Below are positions 58,742 to 64,000 of a stretch of 64,000 nucleotides of DNA, piece after piece. A program made the translations under genes and the position numbers. The notes beneath the pieces are model-generated. The model was not told the origin of the DNA and did no database searches. It saw only the letters and a list, made by a program, of their open reading frames with translations. Location of the stretch: positions 62,001-126,000 of the forward strand of contig JACKJE010000007.1 of NCBI GenBank assembly GCA_020638135.1. Direction: 5' to 3'. Origin of the DNA: Methylobacteriaceae bacterium (GTDB lineage Bacteria > Pseudomonadota > Alphaproteobacteria > Rhizobiales > Beijerinckiaceae). How positions within the stretch are numbered: the stretch's first letter is position 1; each line of letters opens with the position of its first letter.

Positions 58742-59104
58742 TTAGTCGGCGGGATCGATGGCGCTGACGACGCGAGCGACGATTTCCGCCATGGTTGAGC
58801 TGTTCAAAGTCTCGATGTATCGGGCGCTGCCGGCGCGTACGCGTGCTGCAATATCGAAGCTGCGAACCTGATTGCAGACAGCGACGCCAGTCGTTTCGTG
58901 CCCGCTGACCAAGACCGCGAGCCCTACGTTGCGTGCGAAGGCGCCTCCGGTTGTGATCGGGACGGTCATGCTGACGCCTAGTGCGTTGATCTGGCGCGGC
59001 GTGATGACGACGAAGCGGTGGCGGTCCTTCATTTCGCGGCCGGCGACGGGATTCGGATCAATCCAGTAGACGTCGCCGCAGCGAGGGACGTCGCTGCGAA
59101 CCAT
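58742..59104 (-). CDS. mazF: MazF/PemK-type endoribonuclease toxin
   Basis: A 120-residue toxin. CGDVYWIDPNPVAGREMKDR and HRFVVITPRQIN, then MTVPITTGG and CNQVRSFDI, match the MazF/PemK core; the conserved R in HRFVVI and the Q.RS.D line near the active site are present. It cleaves RNA at short sequences unless bound by its antitoxin. The antitoxin gene lies 13 bp upstream. Confidence 0.85.
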   Translation of the reverse strand: MVRSDVPRCGDVYWIDPNPVAGREMKDRHRFVVITPRQINALGVSMTVPITTGGAFARNVGLAVLVSGHETTGVAVCNQVRSFDIAARVRAGSARYIETLNSSTMAEIVARVVSAIDPAD

Positions 59105-59117
59105 CAGGCGATCTCCA

Positions 59118-59384
59118 TCAGGCGATTTCTCTACCGACCGGATCGCCGTCCTGCGCCCAGGCGACTTCGGCGGTGAGCCGCTTCATGCCGGCCGCGCCCT
59201 TCAGCAGCTCCGCCATAGAATAGCGCCTGCGTGCCGGCGCGGCTGGTCGGGCGATGAGCTGCCGACCTTCGACCGAGAGCATTACTTGCGCGCCAACGTC
59301 GAGGTCGAGCAGCTTGAGCAATGCAGGAGGAATAGTGACGACGGCGGCGCCGCCCTGCTTTCGAATCTTGGACGTGATGGCCAT
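59118..59384 (-). CDS. mazE: MazE-type antitoxin (AbrB/SpoVT fold)
   Basis: An 88-residue protein. ITSKIRKQGGAAVVTIPPAL, then LKLLDLDVGAQVMLSVEGRQ, is a swapped-hairpin AbrB-type DNA-binding domain. The C-terminal half (RRRYSMAELLKGAAGMKRLT) is the flexible part that wraps around MazF. Precedes mazF, as usual for type II systems. A palindrome in its promoter fits autoregulation. Confidence 0.85.
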   Translation of the reverse strand: MAITSKIRKQGGAAVVTIPPALLKLLDLDVGAQVMLSVEGRQLIARPAAPARRRYSMAELLKGAAGMKRLTAEVAWAQDGDPVGREIA

Positions 59385-59404
59385 AGCAGTTCCTTCAATT
59401 TAAG

Positions 59405-59440
59405 GTGCAACATATGTAGCACTTTTTTGGCGAGCTGCAA
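59405..59440 (-). promoter_or_regulatory. mazEF promoter and operator
   Basis: On the minus strand TTGCAG (59435-59440) and TACATA (59413-59418) are 16 bases apart. The -10 box is inside an imperfect 18-bp palindrome, GTGCTACATATGTTGCAC (59405-59422), two bases short of perfect symmetry. MazE dimers would bind here. It lies 20-55 bp upstream of the mazE ATG. Confidence 0.6.
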
Positions 59441-59507
59441 TGTTTCGGCGCCTAATAGAATCTTAGGCTTCCTCGCTGAATGTCGAGAGCTTGCGGGAGA
59501 CAGGCCG

Positions 59508-60241
59508 ATGAAGATCGCCGACAGGCTAAAGGGGGATATGGCGCAGGCAATCGTCCGGTCGCTCTTGCTGCAGTCGAGATATCGCGCGATTGATTTTGGC
59601 GTTGAGAAGACCGTTCGGGAATTGGCTTCGCTTCCATTCGAGGTATTCGACGCGATCAGGCGCACGGGACTCAATGGCAAGGAAGCAGAAGTCCGCGAAG
59701 ACCATCGGGCGCTTCGGCTATGCCCGATTTCGTCGTCATCGATCCGGCGCAGACGGTGTTGTCTCTGGTCGAGGTTAAGTATCGCACGAAGCTCGATGAT
59801 GTGAAGGCGAGGGAAAAGGACGGTCTGCTCGACAGGCTTGTTCGCCAGGCGCGTCGTTTCAGCGAGGTGGTCGTTATAATGCTCGTCGCCGAGCCGCCGG
59901 AAGGCGTCGTCAGGACCGACGATTTGTTTGGATGTGCGCGCTGCTTCGTCCTGACGACGCAGCGCGATCTGACGTCGGCGTCGCCCATAGAGACAAGCTC
60001 GTTAGCGGTGGTTTGCAAAAATCGGGAATGGCGGGACTATAGCTCGTTCGACAACAGCATCACGGCTTTGTGGAACGACGCGATGTCGTTGAAGGAAGTT
60101 TTCGTCATGCTCGATGACAAGCTGTCCCATGAAAAGATTTCGGAGAGAGCTTCGTGCGTCTATGACGCCGTAAATGCGCTGTCGTGCGTGGGAGGCCGCG
60201 CCGGCCAGCGACCGGCAAGAGCGGTCTCAAACGCGCCGTAG
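59508..60241 (+). pseudogene. PD-(D/E)XK nuclease-like gene with a frameshift
   Basis: The frame from ATG 59508 (GGGAGA upstream) reads MKIADRLKGDMAQAIVRSLL, then SRYRAIDFGVEKTVRELASL and EVFDAIRR. The catalytic part is in another frame, from about 59720: MPDFVVIDPAQTVLSLVEVK with the PD...E.K residues. Nuclease proteins of this type have both parts in one chain: a start helix with G.E...R.L, then PDF.VVD....L.EVKYR. So a shift lies between about 59660 and 59720. It overlaps the end of the convergent gene at 60160 by 82 bp. Two separate coupled proteins remain possible. Confidence 0.55.
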
Positions 60242-60624
60242 GGGTCGCCATCGCCAATGTCGATGAAAGCCGTGTTAATGTCGCCTCGGTGGCCGCCGTT
60301 TACAAGCAGCGCTTTGGCGACAACCTGTGGATCAGTCCCGCGTGCGACGCAATTGCGGAAGAAATCCATCCATTGCCTTTGATAGAGGCCGTGCTCCTTT
60401 AGACGCGTGTGGGCGAGTCCTGTTGGAACAGCGGCTTCCCAAGCGGCGGCGAGCGCCCGGCGTCGTGCGGCCAGTTCTTCCGGCGAGACGCGGTCGAGGT
60501 TGCGATACAGGTTTTCGATGAACCGCTCTGACTCCCGGAACGCGCGCTCGAGTTTGTCGGGCGAGGAAGCCTCGCGCATCACTATGTCCCGGCGAGAGGG
60601 GAAGGCGATGATGTCGGCGCTCAT
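60160..60624 (-). CDS. Hypothetical protein
   Basis: A 154-residue soluble, helical protein (MSADIIAFPSRRDIVMREAS). LERAFRESERFIENLYRNLD and HTRLKEHGLYQRQWMDFFRN are typical segments. No family recognised. It converges with the nuclease-like gene and overlaps its end. Confidence 0.5.
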   Translation of the reverse strand: MSADIIAFPSRRDIVMREASSPDKLERAFRESERFIENLYRNLDRVSPEELAARRRALAAAWEAAVPTGLAHTRLKEHGLYQRQWMDFFRNCVARGTDPQVVAKALLVNGGHRGDINTAFIDIGDGDPYGAFETALAGRWPARPPTHDSAFTAS

Positions 60625-60721
60625 GTCTTTGTCCTTTTCCGGGGAGTAATCCAGTTTGGCTCCCGCGTTCGCAGAACAGAAGGGGTAATTCCCGACCGGC
60701 TCCGACCGGGCGGTGATATCT

Positions 60722-60826
60722 TTAGGACGGTTTCCGGCAGAACCGCGCCGGATCGTTGATCGCGACGCCGACCTCGATCGGATAGCATTGGGAAGCGGAA
60801 GCTTCGAAATCGATGGTGGCGATCAT
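60722..60826 (-). pseudogene. Truncated copy of the DnaQ-like exonuclease
   Basis: The frame from ATG 60826 reads MIATIDFEASASQCYPIEVG and VAINDPARF, then stops at 60722 after 34 residues. The first 30 residues and most of about 90 nucleotides match the start of the exonuclease gene at 58728, with the rest of the gene missing. It is a leftover of a segmental duplication. Confidence 0.7.
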
Positions 60827-60835
60827 GGCGTTTTT

Positions 60836-61591
60836 CTAGATTTCGATGGTCAAACGCGGGTCGAACGCAGCGTTTTGCGCGCCGTATCCGCGGGGATTGC
60901 AGACGATCCGCGTTTTGCCGATTTGATAATCAGACACATTGTGGGTGTGGCCGTGGACCCAGAGTGCGGGTTGAAATTGTTCAATGATGTGATCGAGATC
61001 GCTCGCAAATGCTGGATTGAGGACACTGCTGGCGAATCTGGGCGCGATCGATCGATTTGACGGCAGATGATGCGTCACCACGACAGTGTGGCCATCAAAC
61101 GGCTCTGCCAGCGTCTGTGCGAGGAACATCAGGTCGGCCAGATGTTCGGCGCGCGTATGCCAGGGCATGAAACGCGCGATATGGCCGCTGGCTTCCCGAT
61201 ATTTGACAACGCGATTATCATCGAGGTTTTGGCCGGCGGTTACCATCGAGAGCTTGGCCGTGCGGTAGAGAGCATAGTCGGTCCAGAGGGTCGCGCCGAT
61301 GAATCGGACGTCATCGATGATGACGGTGTCGCGCGCGAGGAACGATGCCTCGGTTCTTGCGGCCGCGGCTCGGCCAGCCTGGACATTGTCCTGCAGGACA
61401 TGACCGAAATGTTCGTGGTTTCCAGGTACGAAAACGCTCGGGCCGAATGGAGCTAGGATTTCTACTGCTTGAGCGCAGCTGCCGTGCAGGTCCCCGACTG
61501 CGATGATCACGTCATAGTCTTCACGATCCCAGAGATCTGGCAGCGGGTTTTGATGCTCGAGATGCAAGTCTGAAAGAATCCGTAGACGCAT
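60836..61591 (-). CDS. Calcineurin-like metallophosphoesterase
   Basis: A 251-residue enzyme. RILSDLHLEH (4-13), AVGDLHGS, PGNHEHFG, TVVVTHHLPS and LWVHGHTHNV supply the metal ligands in the expected order. Proteins of this type hydrolyse phosphoesters, often nucleotides. The substrate is unknown. ATG 61591 (MRLRILSDLHLEH) is clear; the frame upstream is open but unlikely. Third metallophosphoesterase in the window. Confidence 0.8.
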   Translation of the reverse strand: MRLRILSDLHLEHQNPLPDLWDREDYDVIIAVGDLHGSCAQAVEILAPFGPSVFVPGNHEHFGHVLQDNVQAGRAAAARTEASFLARDTVIIDDVRFIGATLWTDYALYRTAKLSMVTAGQNLDDNRVVKYREASGHIARFMPWHTRAEHLADLMFLAQTLAEPFDGHTVVVTHHLPSNRSIAPRFASSVLNPAFASDLDHIIEQFQPALWVHGHTHNVSDYQIGKTRIVCNPRGYGAQNAAFDPRLTIEI

Positions 61592-61646
61592 CGGAGGTCG
61601 GTTCTGGTGATGGACCGGCACTGAGAGCCGGCATGGTTGCAGTTCA

Positions 61647-63149
61647 TTAGCGCGATTTTGTGCTGTGCTTCCAGATTTCGACCAAGCGGACCGATGTGGG
61701 GACGGTGGCGACCATCTGGTATCCCGACATGGCCGCTGCGACTGCCGGGTTGGCGAAAGCCCGCTCGCGCACCGCTGCATCGTCGATCACGACCACGTCA
61801 GGACGACCCCTGACGATGTCCTCTGCGACCTGGTCCTGGTCGGACGTGATGATCTCGTTGAGGTATTCGACAGTTGCAGCATCCGGCTTCTGCTCCAGCA
61901 GCCAGTCGGCGGTGCCCTGCCGGTAGAGGCCGTTGTAGCGGTAGACCCACTTTGCCCCGGTCAGGCGTGCGGCTGGCCACATGAGTTCCTGGGACTCGGT
62001 GATGGCGGCGAGCCTGCCGCCGTCCGCCGGAAGGTAGCGCTGGATCGTTTCGACGAGGCCCGGCTCGGTCATGGTCTGCATGAGGCTCGAGCAGATGCGC
62101 ATGTAGATCGGCGCCATCACGGCAAGGCCGACGACGATCGCCTGGATGGCGAGTGTCCGGATGCCGCAGACGAAGGCAGCCTCGATCAGAGCGACGGTCC
62201 CGATCTCGACGGCTGGCGAGGTATGATTGACCTGGTAGCGCTGCTGGACAAAGCACGCGATCGCAAAGCCGAGCGAGGCGAGGGCTGCCCCTGTCGCCGC
62301 GGGGCTCAGCGTGAACCGGAGTGCGAGAGCCATCGAGACGGTGACAACCGCGATCATGAACCAGATGTTGGCAGAGCCGATCGCCATCCAGATCGTGGCA
62401 TGAGCGCCGGCGTAGAGCCGAACCGCCTCGGGAAGGGCGATCGTGAAATACGCCGGATAGGCATAGTAGCTGACAGCGACATAGAGGCCGAGGACGCCAA
62501 CGAAGGCGGCGACTTCCCATGGCGAGATCCAGCGGAGCGAGCGGCGCCGGACCGTCGCGTAGATCGCCGGGATAGCCAGAGCAGCGGCGAAATGCGGCTT
62601 GAACGCAACCGTAAGTGCGCCGACGGCGCCGGCGGCGAGCTTCACCGCCCTCGAAATCGCGAGGCCGCGGCCGGCAGCTACGATGGCCGCGACGGCGGGC
62701 AGGGCGGCGATCGCCGCATAGTGCTCGCGTTCGGCAAACATGGCGGCTGGGACGACCGTGAGGCTGAACAGAGCGGCCAGATATGTGATCGACCGACGGG
62801 ACGGGTCGAAAGAGGACGCCATTTTGGCGGAGGCGATCGCCATGGCGAAGGTCATGATGGCGACGAGCGCCTCGACCTTCAGGCCGGTCCATTTTGCTGC
62901 GAACAGCGCCGGCAGGTAGATCATGATCGAAGCCGGCGGGTTCGGGTCCGAGACCTCGACGTACGGGATCGCGCCCTGGAAGGTCCGTTCGGCGAACGTG
63001 ATGAACCAGGAGACATCGAGATTGAAACCGCCGCGGATCTGGATGAAGGCGGCGATGGCCAGGATGATTGTGGTGAGCGCGGTGGTGAGCGGGAGCGGGA
63101 GCGCGCGACTATTTCTCTCCTCGCGCGGCGATGAGACATTTCGTTGCAT
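61647..63149 (-). CDS. GT-C-type glycosyltransferase-like membrane protein
   Basis: A 500-residue polytopic protein with about ten membrane helices. After helix 1 there is FNLDVSWFITFAERTFQGAI, then PYVEVSDPNPPASIMIYLPA, where acidic residues in the first periplasmic loop fit the GT-C class (ArnT, PMT and relatives), which use lipid-linked sugars. The soluble C-terminus (380-500) has VEYLNEIITSDQDQVAEDIV and DVVVIDDAAV. It would change a surface glycan. Alone in its unit, 117 bp from the vapC stop. Function inferred from topology. Confidence 0.6.
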   Translation of the reverse strand: MQRNVSSPREERNSRALPLPLTTALTTIILAIAAFIQIRGGFNLDVSWFITFAERTFQGAIPYVEVSDPNPPASIMIYLPALFAAKWTGLKVEALVAIMTFAMAIASAKMASSFDPSRRSITYLAALFSLTVVPAAMFAEREHYAAIAALPAVAAIVAAGRGLAISRAVKLAAGAVGALTVAFKPHFAAALAIPAIYATVRRRSLRWISPWEVAAFVGVLGLYVAVSYYAYPAYFTIALPEAVRLYAGAHATIWMAIGSANIWFMIAVVTVSMALALRFTLSPAATGAALASLGFAIACFVQQRYQVNHTSPAVEIGTVALIEAAFVCGIRTLAIQAIVVGLAVMAPIYMRICSSLMQTMTEPGLVETIQRYLPADGGRLAAITESQELMWPAARLTGAKWVYRYNGLYRQGTADWLLEQKPDAATVEYLNEIITSDQDQVAEDIVRGRPDVVVIDDAAVRERAFANPAVAAAMSGYQMVATVPTSVRLVEIWKHSTKSR

Positions 63150-63265
63150 TTCCGGGGTCCAATCAAACAGCTGAGTGTGGTGTTCGCGGCGTCCGAAAAT
63201 TTTAGAGTGTTGGGCGGGTTTTCTGAAGCGTTAGCGATGATGAGGCGCACAAGCGCGGGTCGTAG

Positions 63266-63661
63266 TTAGCCGGCTTCGATATCGGTCTGGGGGAAATCGG
63301 CGCCTTTGAACATGAGCGGTTCGCCGAATTGGCGCGCGCATGCATATGCGAAACAATCGCCGAAGTTGAGCCGGGCGGGATGCCTTCCCTTGCCATATCG
63401 ATCAAAGGCATCGACCGCGATACGAAAGGTTTCTGGCCCGACCGGGACTATCTCGATGTCGATCAGAGCGAGATAGCTTTCGACGGCGTCGGCGGCTTCC
63501 TGGAGCGGGAGGGCAATCTTGCGGGCGACCGCGATCGCCGTCTCCCATGCCGCCAGTGGGGATGTCAGTCGCCGGTTGGTTCGTTGCAGTCGCGCAAGCA
63601 GCTCCCGAGCCTCCGTCTCGTCGGTCATCAGAGCTGTGAGAGCCGAGGCGTCGATGAACAT
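63266..63661 (-). CDS. vapC: VapC toxin (PIN-domain ribonuclease)
   Basis: A 131-residue PIN-domain protein. Acidic active-site residues are in place: Asp4 in MFIDASALTAL, Glu40 in LAAWETAI, Asp102 in FGDCFAYACA, and Asp122 near the end (MFKGADF). PIN toxins cut tRNA or rRNA. The ATG overlaps the stop of vapB as TGATG, giving tight coupling. Confidence 0.9.
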   Translation of the reverse strand: MFIDASALTALMTDETEARELLARLQRTNRRLTSPLAAWETAIAVARKIALPLQEAADAVESYLALIDIEIVPVGPETFRIAVDAFDRYGKGRHPARLNFGDCFAYACARQFGEPLMFKGADFPQTDIEAG

Positions 63662-63906
63662 CAGTCGTCCTCGTAGAGTGCGTCCCGGTACGCCTTATCG
63701 ACCGGCAGGCTGCGGGCCTGATCGCCTTTGGCGCGCAGTTCGGCGCAGAATTTGAGGCCCAGATCGACCAAGGATGGCTTTGCCTGATCTCGCTCGAGCT
63801 CGTGGACAAGCGCCTGGTGCACAGCTTCGGTGAGGCCGATGCCCTTCAGTGCCGCGACCCGTCGGGCCAGGGCATCGGTTTCAGGGTTTTTGATGTGGAA
63901 CGGCAT
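63661..63906 (-). CDS. vapB: VapB-type antitoxin
   Basis: An 81-residue protein. PFHIKNPETDALARRVAALK with GIGLTEAVHQALVHEL is the short DNA-binding ribbon-helix-helix-like start of VapB antitoxins of the Rv0623 kind; the C-terminal half (KAYRDALYEDD) binds the toxin. It stands directly before vapC. The last 94 bp of the window, upstream, hold an AT-rich promoter-like stretch but no further gene. Confidence 0.85.
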   Translation of the reverse strand: MPFHIKNPETDALARRVAALKGIGLTEAVHQALVHELERDQAKPSLVDLGLKFCAELRAKGDQARSLPVDKAYRDALYEDD

Positions 63907-64000
63907 AGGGCGATGGATATCCAGAAAAAGATAGACGTATAGCGGAGCGAGAATACACGAACATAGACGGTCGCGTCCAGAGTGACTTGCTATCTTACGG

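Noticed and set aside
61665..63134. Long plus-strand ORF of 489 codons opposite the GT-C-like gene
   Set aside because: It is the mirror of the membrane protein gene: full of Arg, Asp and Gly with no start signal. Long antisense frames are common in GC-rich DNA.
1..64000. CRISPR array
   Set aside because: I saw no series of regularly spaced direct repeats anywhere in the window; the only short direct repeat pair is at 55303-55325.

Overview
The window looks like part of a large conjugative or mobilisable plasmid, or an integrated conjugative element, of a GC-rich alphaproteobacterium, most likely of the order Hyphomicrobiales. The evidence is a VirB-type type IV secretion operon, a MobA/MobL-type relaxase, a DnaB-like replicative helicase, DUF7007, DUF3846, PcfJ-like and GcrA-like proteins, toxin genes, an IS1380 element and very few metabolic genes. 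No repABC, parAB, virB10, virB11 or virD4 gene was seen, so the replicon type is open and the transfer system is incomplete here.

Layout. 1-8.1 kb: small plasmid proteins, a first SF2 helicase, a DUF7007 protein, and a tightly overlapped four-gene operon with an ADP-ribosyltransferase-like protein and a PPP-type phosphatase. 8.2-19.4 kb: a second, paralogous SF2 helicase, a Lon-like AAA+ ATPase, a frameshifted LexA-like repressor, an acyltransferase, a DNA methyltransferase and a duplicated pair of small proteins. 19.5-25.3 kb: a VirB6-like channel protein carrying an N-terminal putative cysteine hydrolase, then, on the other strand, an operon with an L,D-transpeptidase, a secreted nuclease, a DUF2726 protein and a GcrA-like protein. 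25.4-36.1 kb: small membrane proteins, a 19-codon ORF with a hairpin, a 1081-residue membrane protein, and Ala/Pro-rich and PcfJ-like proteins. 36.2-39.9 kb: an ATPase remnant cut by an IS1380 element, a complete tRNA-Pro(UGG) and small genes. 40-48.8 kb: the virB cluster on the minus strand (pilin VirB2, VirB3, VirB4, VirB5-like proteins, VirB7-like lipoprotein, VirB8, VirB9); virB9 runs into the remains of a padR-type gene and loses its C-terminal domain. 48.8-53.9 kb: DnaB-like helicase, its partner, and the relaxase. 54-64 kb: a toxin/nuclease island with Fic, zeta-like kinase, MazEF and VapBC, two DnaQ-like exonucleases, two metallophosphoesterases, a GT-C-like membrane protein, and fragments that show local duplication and decay.

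Genes are packed in operons with ATGA and TGATG overlaps. A recurring feature is a family of short inverted repeats built on GACGG/CCGTC, often with an ATTATTCCGTC form, placed just upstream of many operons (for example near 5.5, 17.7, 33.5, 36.1, 42.2, 45.0, 47.6 and 53.9 kb). They may be binding sites for one element-wide regulator that is not obvious in this window. The strongest items for follow-up are this site family, the hydrolase-VirB6 fusion, the virB9/padR deletion junction, the element-borne tRNA-Pro, and the paired helicases.
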